64,000 bases of DNA from Amycolatopsis orientalis DSM 40040 = KCTC 9412 (GTDB lineage: Bacteria; Actinomycetota; Actinomycetes; Mycobacteriales; Pseudonocardiaceae). The stretch is taken from contig NZ_ASJB01000069.1 in assembly GCF_000478275.1 (NCBI RefSeq), forward strand, positions 62,001-126,000. Direction: 5' to 3'. A program made the translations under genes and the position numbers. The notes under the pieces are model-generated. The model had not been told where the DNA came from, did no database searches, and was given only the letters and a program-made list of their open reading frames with translations. This document shows, piece after piece, positions 52,927 through 60,290 of this stretch; the first letter of the stretch is position 1; each line of letters starts with the position of its first letter.

Positions 52927-53634
52927 GTGCGGGTTCAAGCCGACAGGGTGTCCGTCACCGGGCCCCACGGCACGTTGCTGTCGCCCACCTCGCTCACCGT
53001 CTCGGGCGGTGAGCTGGCGATCGTGCACGGCGAGCCCGGAGTCGGTGTCACGGCCTTCGGGCTGGCGCTGGCCGGGCGGCTGAAGCCCGCGACGGGGACC
53101 GTGACCGTCGAGGGCGGCGACGCGCGGAAGGTCGTGGCCGTCGTCGACTCCCCCGGCGTCAGCGAGCCGGACGGCGCGCTCACGCTGCAGGTCGTCGTCG
53201 GGGAGGAACTGGAACTGGCCAAGCGCCCGGCAGGCAAGGCCGCCGTCGCGAGCTGGCTGGCCGAGCACGACGCCGCCGCGTTCGCCACCACCCGCTTCGA
53301 GAACATCGAACCGGTGACGCGCACCCGCCTGCTGACCGCGCTCGCCGCGAGCCGCGAGGGCGTCGGCGTCCTCGTGCTGGACACCCCGGACAGACACACC
53401 AGCGACGTCGAAGGCTGGGCGCGGGTCGCCCGTGAGCACGCCGGACGCGGCCTCGCCGTCGTCGTGCTGACCGCGACGACACCCGTTTCGGCCCTGCCGT
53501 CGAAACCGGCCCTCCTCGGCGGCCTCGACCAGCCGGACCCCGTGCGCTGCGCGCCGGCCGCGATCCCGGCGGAGACAACGCTGGAAGAGACCGTGCCGGA
53601 CGAAACCCCAGAGACCTCAGGAGACCAGGAATGA
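52927..53634 (+). CDS. ABC ATPase-like protein with degenerate nucleotide site
   Basis: 235 residues of ABC-ATPase shape: RVQADRVSVTGPHGTLLSPT, a Walker A position reading HGEPGVGVTAFGLALAGRL in which the essential Lys is Val, and a Walker B position GVGVLVLDTPDRHTSDVEGW in which the catalytic Glu is Thr. No ABC signature LSGGQ is seen. It therefore probably does not hydrolyse ATP and may be a binding partner or regulator of the YhgE/Pip protein whose gene follows with a four-base overlap (ATGA, 53631-53634). The C-terminal ~40 residues are acidic and disordered. GTG at 52927 with GGGAG six bases upstream, directly downstream of the TetR-type operator. Confidence 0.75.
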   Translation: MRVQADRVSVTGPHGTLLSPTSLTVSGGELAIVHGEPGVGVTAFGLALAGRLKPATGTVTVEGGDARKVVAVVDSPGVSEPDGALTLQVVVGEELELAKRPAGKAAVASWLAEHDAAAFATTRFENIEPVTRTRLLTALAASREGVGVLVLDTPDRHTSDVEGWARVAREHAGRGLAVVVLTATTPVSALPSKPALLGGLDQPDPVRCAPAAIPAETTLEETVPDETPETSGDQE

Positions 53635-55526
53635 ACCCCGTCCGGATCGCCGCCAACGAGCTGCGCCGGCTGAGCAGCGGCGTCCTGCCGAAGCTCGCCA
53701 TGGTCGCGCTCGTCCTGGTGCCGCTGCTGTACGCGTCCTTCTACCTCTACGCGAACTACGACCCGTACTCGCGGCTGGACAAGCTCCCGGCGGCCGTCTA
53801 CACCTCCGACGCCGGCGCGAAGGACTCGGCGGGCGCGGAGCGCAACGTCGGCCGCGAAGTGACCGACGAACTGGTCAAGTCCGGCACCTTCCAGTGGCAC
53901 GACGTCTCCCCCGAGGAGGCGGCCAAGGGCGTCCGCGACGCCACCTACTCGTTCGCCATCGGGATCCCGCGTGACTTCTCCGCGGCGTTGCTGTCGTCCG
54001 GCAACTTCCAGCCCCAGCAGGCGACGATCACGCTGACGACCAACGACGCCAACAACTATCTGTCGGGGACCATCGCGAAACAGGTGGCCGAGCAGGTCCG
54101 CAAGACGATCGCCGAGAAGGTCGGCAGCGAGGCCGCGGACAAGTTCCTGGTCGGTTTCTCGACGATCTACGGCAAGATCCAGGAAGCCTCGACAGGGGCT
54201 TCGCAGCTCGCCGACGGCGCGGGCAAGCTGAAAACCGGTCAGCAGCAACTCGCCGACGGCGCTTCCCAGCTCGCCTCCGGCAGCTCTCAGCTGGCGACCG
54301 GGCTCAGCACCCTGAAATCGGGAACCGCCCAGCTGCCGGCCCAGACGCAGAAGCTCGCCGACGGCGCCGGTCAGGTCGCCGACGGGAACCAGAAGGTCGC
54401 CGACGCGGCCTCGCTCGCGGCGACGGCGTCCGGGGACATCCAGGCCAAGCTCGACAACTACCGCACCCAGCTCGCCCAGGACCTGCGGAACGCCGGTCTC
54501 CCGGAGACCCAGGTGCAGGAGATCCTGAGCCGCCTCGACACGCTCCGCTCGCCGGTGGACCAGGCGAACACGAAGATCCAGACCGCGAACAGCCAGGTCA
54601 GCCAGCTCGCCTCCGGCGCGCGCCAGGTGTCCGACGGCGCGCACCAGCTGGCCTCGGCGACCCCGCAGCTCACCAGCGGGATCGCGCAGGCCTCGGACGG
54701 GGCGAATCAGCTCCGTGACGGCGCGGCGAAACTGAACGAGGGCGAGCAATCCGCGGTCACCGGCACGAATCAGCTCGCCGACGGCGCGGTGAAGCTGCGT
54801 GACGGGCTCGCCGCCGGGCTCAAGGAGATCCCGAACCCCGACGACCCCACCCGCGCGGCCACCGCCAACACCATCGCCGACCCGGTCGCGGTCAACTCCT
54901 CCGGTGTCGCGTCGGCGGGGACCTACGGCGCGGGCCTCGCCCCGTTCTTCATCTCACTGGCGACCTGGATCGGCGCTTTCGTGCTGTTCCTGCTGCTCCG
55001 CCCGCTCTCGACCCGCGCGCTGACCGCCGGCGCGTCGCCGTTCAAGGTCGCGCTCGGCGGCTGGCTCCCCTCGGCTCTGCTGGGGATCGCGCAGGTGATC
55101 GTGCTGTTCGGCGCGGTGACCTGGCTGGTCGGCATCAAGGTCGCGCATCCGCTCGGCGCGATCGGGTTCGCCGTGCTGGTGTCGCTCACCTTCACCGCGG
55201 TGGTGCACGCGCTCAACGCCTTCTTCGGCGCCGTCGGGAAGTTCCTCGGCCTGGTGCTCCTGGTGCTGCAGCTGGTCAGCGCGGGCGGCACGTTCCCGTG
55301 GCAGACCATCCCGGACGCGCTGTACCCCCTGCACATCGCGCTGCCGATGGGGTACGCGATCGACGGGTTCCGGCACCTGCTCTACAGCGGAGCGTCCATG
55401 GAGATCCTCGGCGACATCGGTGTCCTGCTGGGCTACCTCGTCGGCGCGATCCTGGTCTCGACGCTGGCCGCGCGGAAACGCCGTACGTGGACGGTGTCGG
55501 CGCTGAAACCCGAGCTGGCGTTGTGA
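53631..55526 (+). CDS. YhgE/Pip-family membrane protein
   Basis: 631 residues. One N-terminal helix (about 18-42, LAMVALVLVPLLYASFYLYA), a large extracytoplasmic region (about 45-430) rich in QLADGA / QLASGS heptad-like repeats, a coiled coil with several near-identical blocks, and five or six C-terminal helices (about 435-615). This is the YhgE/Pip layout, related to ABC-2 permeases and linked to phage infection or export of toxic compounds and T7SS/secreted proteins. It starts inside the stop of the ATPase-like gene and its stop overlaps the TetR gene (GTGA, 55523-55526). Confidence 0.9.
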   Translation: MNPVRIAANELRRLSSGVLPKLAMVALVLVPLLYASFYLYANYDPYSRLDKLPAAVYTSDAGAKDSAGAERNVGREVTDELVKSGTFQWHDVSPEEAAKGVRDATYSFAIGIPRDFSAALLSSGNFQPQQATITLTTNDANNYLSGTIAKQVAEQVRKTIAEKVGSEAADKFLVGFSTIYGKIQEASTGASQLADGAGKLKTGQQQLADGASQLASGSSQLATGLSTLKSGTAQLPAQTQKLADGAGQVADGNQKVADAASLAATASGDIQAKLDNYRTQLAQDLRNAGLPETQVQEILSRLDTLRSPVDQANTKIQTANSQVSQLASGARQVSDGAHQLASATPQLTSGIAQASDGANQLRDGAAKLNEGEQSAVTGTNQLADGAVKLRDGLAAGLKEIPNPDDPTRAATANTIADPVAVNSSGVASAGTYGAGLAPFFISLATWIGAFVLFLLLRPLSTRALTAGASPFKVALGGWLPSALLGIAQVIVLFGAVTWLVGIKVAHPLGAIGFAVLVSLTFTAVVHALNAFFGAVGKFLGLVLLVLQLVSAGGTFPWQTIPDALYPLHIALPMGYAIDGFRHLLYSGASMEILGDIGVLLGYLVGAILVSTLAARKRRTWTVSALKPELAL

Positions 55527-56101
55527 CCACCCGGGGTGAGGCGACGAAGCAGAAGTTGTTCGAGGCGACGCTGAGGCTGTCGGCCAGCCGCGGCCTCGTC
55601 GGGCTGACGGTGGACGACATCGCGGCCGAGGCGAGGGTCGCCAAGGGCACCGTCTACTACAACTTCGGCAGCAAGGACGGTCTCGTCGACGCGCTGTTGC
55701 GCTACGGCGTCGGCGTGCTCGCGGACCGGCTGCGCGCGGCCACCGGCGACGGCGACCCGATGGACGTGATCTCCTCGCAAGTGGACGCCGCGCTGGAGTT
55801 CATCGCCGAATACCCCGGTTTCTCCCAGATCCTGGTCAGCGAGATGTGGCGCACGCCCGGCACGTGGCACGAGACGCTGACGTTGCTGCGCGAGGAGATC
55901 ATCTCGATCGTGCGGGAACAACTGCACCGGCTGGACGCCGCCGGGCGGCTGCCCGACGGCGTCCAGATCCCGACGGCCGCGGCCGGGTTGTTCGGCACGA
56001 TGCTGGTGGTCGCCCTGGACTGGCAGGTGTTCCAGCCGAAGCGGACGAGGGCCGACGTGCGGGAGTCGGTGATGGTGCTGATCCGGGGTCTCGGACGCTG
56101 A
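55523..56101 (+). CDS. TetR-family transcriptional repressor
   Basis: 192 residues. The helix-turn-helix is LVGLTVDDIAAEARVAKGTV followed by YYNFGSKDGLVDALL; the rest is the helical ligand-binding domain. GTG at 55523 overlaps the YhgE stop by four bases. It most likely binds the 32-bp dyad at 52867-52898 and shuts off the whole operon until a ligand (probably a toxic amphiphile or lipid) is present. A 46-nt hairpin of the CTCGTGAG family terminates it. Confidence 0.92.
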   Translation: MTTRGEATKQKLFEATLRLSASRGLVGLTVDDIAAEARVAKGTVYYNFGSKDGLVDALLRYGVGVLADRLRAATGDGDPMDVISSQVDAALEFIAEYPGFSQILVSEMWRTPGTWHETLTLLREEIISIVREQLHRLDAAGRLPDGVQIPTAAAGLFGTMLVVALDWQVFQPKRTRADVRESVMVLIRGLGR

Positions 56102-56106
56102 CCCCG

Positions 56107-56152
56107 CTCGTGAGTGGTAATGACGGTTCTAACCGTCATTACCACTCACGAG
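56107..56152. repeat. long intergenic hairpin, CTCGTGAG family, copy 2
   Basis: A perfect 22-bp stem (56107-56128 with 56131-56152, beginning CTCGTGAGTGGTAATGACGG) around a CT centre. It is identical to the copy at 39246-39291 apart from one arm base. It lies between two convergent genes (TetR and Trypco1); the Trypco1 stop codon is inside the arm. Confidence 0.9.
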
Positions 56153-56472
56153 CCCTCCGGCTCCCGGACCCATTTCAGCTTCACCTCGAAGTTGCCTTCC
56201 AGGCCGGTCTTCGCGATCACGGCGCCCGCCTGCGCGGTCAGCTTGACGCCGAACTTGATCTCGACCTCGTCCGGTCCCTTGGTCATGGACCGGAAGGTGG
56301 CCAGCGCCGACGCGGCAGCGTCCCGCACGTTCGCCATCGCCGCCTCGAACGATTCCTTGGCGTCCTCGATCAGGTCGTCGCGCCGGGAGACCCGGGCGGT
56401 GCCGGGCGAGGGATCGATCTCGACGACCACCGAACCGCCGTCTTCGAGCGGGAACCGCGTCAGATCGTGCAC
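56146..56472 (-). CDS. Trypco1 (trypsin-co-occurring domain 1, CU044_2847-like) protein
   Basis: 108 residues, the last gene of the minus-strand operon. The complete domain is visible: LTRFPLEDGGSVVVEIDPSP, a helix (DLIEDAKESFEAAMANVRDA), and VEIKFGVKLTAQAGAVIAKT followed by GNFEVKLKW. Trypco1 is a small beta-rich module named for its co-occurrence with trypsin-like proteases in conflict-type systems; it probably tethers or activates the protease. The start is the GTG at 56472 because GAAGGAG lies five bases upstream, inside the end of the solute-binding gene (stop 56483-56485); a GTG at 56493 is the alternative. A trypsin-like gene begins the same operon. Confidence 0.88.
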   Translation of the reverse strand: MHDLTRFPLEDGGSVVVEIDPSPGTARVSRRDDLIEDAKESFEAAMANVRDAAASALATFRSMTKGPDEVEIKFGVKLTAQAGAVIAKTGLEGNFEVKLKWVREPEGS

Positions 56473-56482
56473 CGGTACTCCT

Positions 56483-57772
56483 TCACTGTCCACATTGGAT
56501 CTTCAGCCATTCGCCGGGCTGGATGCTCTTCTGGACGTCGTCGAGCTGCTTGAGCAGGGTGTCCAGCCGGTCCCGGTTGCTCAGGTACTCCAGGACGGCG
56601 CGGTGGAACGCGCCGGTCATCGCCGCGGGCATCAGGTCGGAGGCGTCGAAGCACAGGGCGGGCGCGGAGGTGAGCGTGTCCACGACCTTCCGGCTCACCT
56701 GGTCGGTGTAGACGTCGAGACCGAGTTTCCGGTTCGCGGAGAACGCTCTCGCGTTCGGGATCGACGGCCAGATGCGCTGCGCCTTTTCCGAAGCCAGGTA
56801 GTGGATGAGCTTCCGCGCCCGCGGGTTGTCCTGGAACAGGCCGGCGAGGTCGGCGGCGACCTCGGAGACCTCGCGCCCGGGGAAGGGAAGGAAGTCGAAA
56901 TCGGCCCCGGGCTTCGGAGAAGTCCCGTCAGCGCGCTTCACCGCCTGGTAGCGGCTCATGATGAAGGACGCCTGGTGTTCGAGCACGCAGCCCGGCGGGT
57001 CGGTGAACATCGGCTTGCCCGCGTCGCCGAAGTCGGTCAGCAGCGCGGCCGCGGTACCGCCGCGGATCCCGGCGGGGTCGACCAGGGCACCCCAGTCCAG
57101 CCATGCCTGTTTGATCTCCGGTGACGTCCACCGCAATCCGCCGGACGCCCATTGCCAGTACTTCTCGGGGCCCGCCGAATGCAGCAGGATGTCCTCGATC
57201 CAGTCGGTGCCCGGCCAGCCCGAGGTGGGCGGCGCGCCCATCCCGACACACCACGGGGTGGCGCCCGCGGCCGTCAGCCCGGCGGAGAACGTGCGTAGAC
57301 CGTCGAACGTCGTCGGGCGAATCCCGGTCAACCGGGCCGGGTTGTACCAGATCGCGCTCTTGAGCTCGGCCTTCACCGCGACCGTGTACAGCTGCTGGGT
57401 GCCGATCTTCTGCAGGCTGACCCACTGCGGGCTGAACGCGCCTGCCATTCTCGCGGCGAGCTCGTCGTCGAGGGGCAGCAAATCGCCCGTCTTCTGATAT
57501 TTCGCCAGCACCCCGGCGCTGGACAGGACCGCGACGTCCGGCGGCGTGCCGCGCTGGACGTCGGCGGCGAGCACCTGGTCTGCCGCGCGGGTGCCCTGAT
57601 AGAAGTGCTTGATCCCGGTGTCCGCCGTGAAAGCGTCCAGCACCTGCCCGAACGCGTTCGCCTCGTCGCCGGTCCACGGCCCGAGCACCACGACGGACCC
57701 GCCGTCGGGCGACGCCGAGCAGCCGCCCGCGACCAGCGAGAGCGCCATCAGCAAAGCCAGCAACCGTTTCAC
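56483..57772 (-). CDS. lipoprotein solute-binding protein (family 1) without transporter
   Basis: 429 residues. The signal peptide VKRLLALLMALSLVAGGCSA ends in a lipobox with Cys18, so the protein is anchored outside the membrane. The mature part is an SBP family 1 (sugar-type) fold: VLGPWTGDEANAFGQVLDAF, PDVAVLSSAGVLAKYQKTGD, and AIWYNPARLTGIRPTTFDGL. No ABC permease or ATPase gene adjoins it. Instead it is coupled to a membrane sensor-like protein (GTGA overlap, 57769-57772) and a PknG-like kinase, so it most likely presents a ligand for signalling. Mycobacterial GlnH plays such a part for PknG, though GlnH is of a different SBP family. GTG at 57772. Confidence 0.85.
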   Translation of the reverse strand: MKRLLALLMALSLVAGGCSASPDGGSVVVLGPWTGDEANAFGQVLDAFTADTGIKHFYQGTRAADQVLAADVQRGTPPDVAVLSSAGVLAKYQKTGDLLPLDDELAARMAGAFSPQWVSLQKIGTQQLYTVAVKAELKSAIWYNPARLTGIRPTTFDGLRTFSAGLTAAGATPWCVGMGAPPTSGWPGTDWIEDILLHSAGPEKYWQWASGGLRWTSPEIKQAWLDWGALVDPAGIRGGTAAALLTDFGDAGKPMFTDPPGCVLEHQASFIMSRYQAVKRADGTSPKPGADFDFLPFPGREVSEVAADLAGLFQDNPRARKLIHYLASEKAQRIWPSIPNARAFSANRKLGLDVYTDQVSRKVVDTLTSAPALCFDASDLMPAAMTGAFHRAVLEYLSNRDRLDTLLKQLDDVQKSIQPGEWLKIQCGQ

Positions 57773-58857
57773 GGGCGATACCGGTATTCGTCGATGCGGG
57801 CGTGGAGCCCGAGCAGGACCAGTCCGCCCGCGAGCAGCGTGCCCACCGGGATCAGGAACTCCCGTCCGCCGGATTCGGCCGCTCCCGCCGCGTCGGCCGC
57901 CACGGCCTTCACGCCCGCGGTGGCCACCCGCGTGTTGTCCGTGGACACCGTAGTGGCCTGCCGTGCCTTCGCCCGGAATTCGTCGGCGGTCACGCCGCAT
58001 CCTTGCTCTTGGTCGCAGTACTCGCTCACCAGATCGGCGAGCCGTCGCTGGCCTTCGTCGTCGGCGGCCTGGATCTGCGCGTCCCGTGCGGTGGCGACGT
58101 CGTCGAGCCGCTCCCCGACCGAGTCGAGCCTGTCGCGGCTGACCAGGGTGAACACCAGCGCCACTCCGATGGCGGCGATCAGCGCGGTCGCCCCGAGCAG
58201 CGGGAGGTTCGCCACGCGGCGGAAGCGTTTCTTCAGGTACAGCTGGGTGAGCACCAGCAGGACCAGCAGCGCCAGTACCGGCAGGAGCCACAGCGGGAGC
58301 ATCGCGAGGCTCACGCCGGTCGACGACAGTTGCGCGTCCAATGCCGCGCGTTGCTTGCCCTGTAAGGATTTCAGCTCGTCGAGGACACCGCCGGGAGCGT
58401 GCAGCAACCGGGAGGCGTGCCAGAGGTCGACCGCGCCGAGCACCGCGGCGTCCGGCTGCCGCAGATGCACGTCGGCCTGCCCGATCGAGCCCGAGTAGGC
58501 CGCGACCTGGCTTTCCACCACCTGCAGCGCGTTGCCGCCCGCTTCGCCTGCCTGGTTGAACTCCGCGACCCGCGCGAGACTCTGGCTCGCCAGCGCCAGC
58601 TGATTCGAGTATTCCTGGCCCGGCCCGGCCAGTTTCGCCTGCCCGGAGGCGAAACTGGCGATCGCGGCGGCGTCGGCGGCCACCAGCGCCGACCGCGCGG
58701 CGGTCACTTCGAGGACCGCCTGGGAGGTCCGGTCGCGGACGTTCTCCGCCGTGTCCTGGACGTTGTTGAACGCCCACAAGGAGACCACGAGGACCGCGAG
58801 GGTGAGCGCCAGCAGGCCGGTGCGGAGCCGCACCAGCCGCACCCGGGTCGCCGTCAC
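57769..58857 (-). CDS. four-helix membrane protein with extracytoplasmic helical sensor regions (GlnX-like candidate)
   Basis: 362 residues. Membrane helices at about 12-32, 188-210, 222-243 and 335-355. Between the first two and between the last two are extracytoplasmic, alanine-rich helical regions (NVQDTAENVRDRTSQAVLEV; RDRLDSVGERLDDVATARDA) like four-helix-bundle sensor domains of chemoreceptors and nitrate sensors; one small loop has CDQEQGCG. No kinase or HAMP domain. It resembles in layout GlnX, which passes a ligand signal from lipoprotein GlnH to kinase PknG in mycobacteria; homology is not certain. GTG at 58857 overlaps the vWA stop by four bases. Confidence 0.75.
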   Translation of the reverse strand: MTATRVRLVRLRTGLLALTLAVLVVSLWAFNNVQDTAENVRDRTSQAVLEVTAARSALVAADAAAIASFASGQAKLAGPGQEYSNQLALASQSLARVAEFNQAGEAGGNALQVVESQVAAYSGSIGQADVHLRQPDAAVLGAVDLWHASRLLHAPGGVLDELKSLQGKQRAALDAQLSSTGVSLAMLPLWLLPVLALLVLLVLTQLYLKKRFRRVANLPLLGATALIAAIGVALVFTLVSRDRLDSVGERLDDVATARDAQIQAADDEGQRRLADLVSEYCDQEQGCGVTADEFRAKARQATTVSTDNTRVATAGVKAVAADAAGAAESGGREFLIPVGTLLAGGLVLLGLHARIDEYRYRP

Positions 58858-60278
58858 GAAACCGCCTCGTCGAACGGCCTGCCGCAGCCGACGCAGAAGT
58901 TCGCCCCGGCCGGGGACAGCCCGGAGCAGACGGCGCAGACGACCGGTGGCGCCTCGGCGGGTTCGGACACCGGACGATCTTCCTGCGCGGGCGCGATTTC
59001 CGAAACCCTCGAAGGGATAACGACATGCAGGGCGTGGCTGCGCGTCGCGTCCGCGCGCAGGCGCACGACACCCTTCTCCGCGTCGAGGATCTCGACGACA
59101 CCCGTGAGACGGCCGAGAGTGTCCTCGTCCTCGGCTTTGGCTGCCAGGACGGCCGCCCGGCCCCAGTGCCGTTCGGCCCCGGCCTGGTCACCGGCCGCGT
59201 AGGCGTCTCCTCCGGCGGTCAGCGCCTCGGCGAGATCGGCCTGAGCCGCGTACTTCGAGATCATCGGGTGGATCAGCGTCGGCGGGACCGGATCGCGGGT
59301 CCACCGCCCCTCGATGGCCAGCGCGTCCCCCTCGGTCGTGGCACCGGGGACCGGTACGAGCTCCGTCCACGCCAGCTGGCGGTCCTGCCCGTGACGGGGT
59401 TCGAGGTCCGGATCGAGATCCAGGATCACCTGGTAGTCCCGCGTCTCTTCGCTCGCGAACGAGCCGAGCGAGAGTTCCACCTCGCGCACGGCGACCTCCC
59501 GGCACCGGTCGGTGAGGTCGTACTCGTCGGGGAAGACCTGTTTGACCGACCGCAGCCTGCTGAACGGCATGGTGCCGACCCGCAGCCGCACCTCGGGCAG
59601 CACCTTGGTCATCGCCCTCTCGATGAGCTGACGGAAATCCTCGGCGAGCTTGTCGTCCTCGACGACGGAATCGACGTTGCCGCGCAGGACCCGGCCGATC
59701 TGGGTGAGTTCCGACGGCTCCCAGCCGTCGCCGATCCCCCTGGCGTCGCAGACGAACCGGCCTTCGCAGCTGGTGAGCACGTTCATCAGCTCGGACCTGG
59801 TCTGCGAATCGTTACGGCCGTCGGTGAGGAGGATGGCGTGGCGGACCGCGCCGGGTACGCGTTCGAAGAGGTCACGCGCCTTGGCCAGCCAGGCGCCCAT
59901 CGCGGTGCCGCCGACCGCCGCGAGGTGCTCGACGGCGGCGTGCGCCTCCGCCCTGGTCCGCGCGGAGGCGGTCACCAAGCCGTCCTCGGCCGGGTAGATC
60001 ATCTTCGCGCGATCGGTGCCCTGGATGACCGCGAAGCGCACGCCGTCGGGGAGGACGTCGATGGCGGCCGCGGCCGCCCGCCTCGCCTCGCCGATCTTGG
60101 TGCTGGGAAAGCGCATCGAGCTGGAGCAGTCGATCATCAGCACCTCGGCGGCCTCCCTGGCGACGGCCGCTTCACCACCGCGCGAGACGACCCGCACGAT
60201 CGCGGTCATCGCCCGGTCCCCCTCGGCCAGGAACTTGTTCTGGTGCACTTCGAGGCCCAGACTCGGCTCCCCGCTCAT
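58854..60278 (-). CDS. vWA-domain protein with C-terminal zinc ribbon
   Basis: 474 residues. The MIDAS metal site is complete: DCSSSM (Asp50), Thr in GGTAMG, Asp in LLTDGRNDS. The vWA domain spans about 45-225 and is followed by a beta-rich region (EVRLRVGTMPFSRLRSVKQV) and a helical TPR-like part (GGDAYAAGDQAGAERHWGRA). The last 30 residues are a zinc ribbon (CAVCSG, CVGCGRPF). It resembles TerY-like vWA proteins found with kinases in stress and conflict operons; it may be a substrate or scaffold of the PknG-like kinase. The ATG at 60278 gives a better distance to GAGAGGGG than the ATG at 60281. Twelve bases separate it from the kinase stop. Confidence 0.87.
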   Translation of the reverse strand: MSGEPSLGLEVHQNKFLAEGDRAMTAIVRVVSRGGEAAVAREAAEVLMIDCSSSMRFPSTKIGEARRAAAAAIDVLPDGVRFAVIQGTDRAKMIYPAEDGLVTASARTRAEAHAAVEHLAAVGGTAMGAWLAKARDLFERVPGAVRHAILLTDGRNDSQTRSELMNVLTSCEGRFVCDARGIGDGWEPSELTQIGRVLRGNVDSVVEDDKLAEDFRQLIERAMTKVLPEVRLRVGTMPFSRLRSVKQVFPDEYDLTDRCREVAVREVELSLGSFASEETRDYQVILDLDPDLEPRHGQDRQLAWTELVPVPGATTEGDALAIEGRWTRDPVPPTLIHPMISKYAAQADLAEALTAGGDAYAAGDQAGAERHWGRAAVLAAKAEDEDTLGRLTGVVEILDAEKGVVRLRADATRSHALHVVIPSRVSEIAPAQEDRPVSEPAEAPPVVCAVCSGLSPAGANFCVGCGRPFDEAVS

Positions 60279-60290
60279 CATTCCCCTCTC

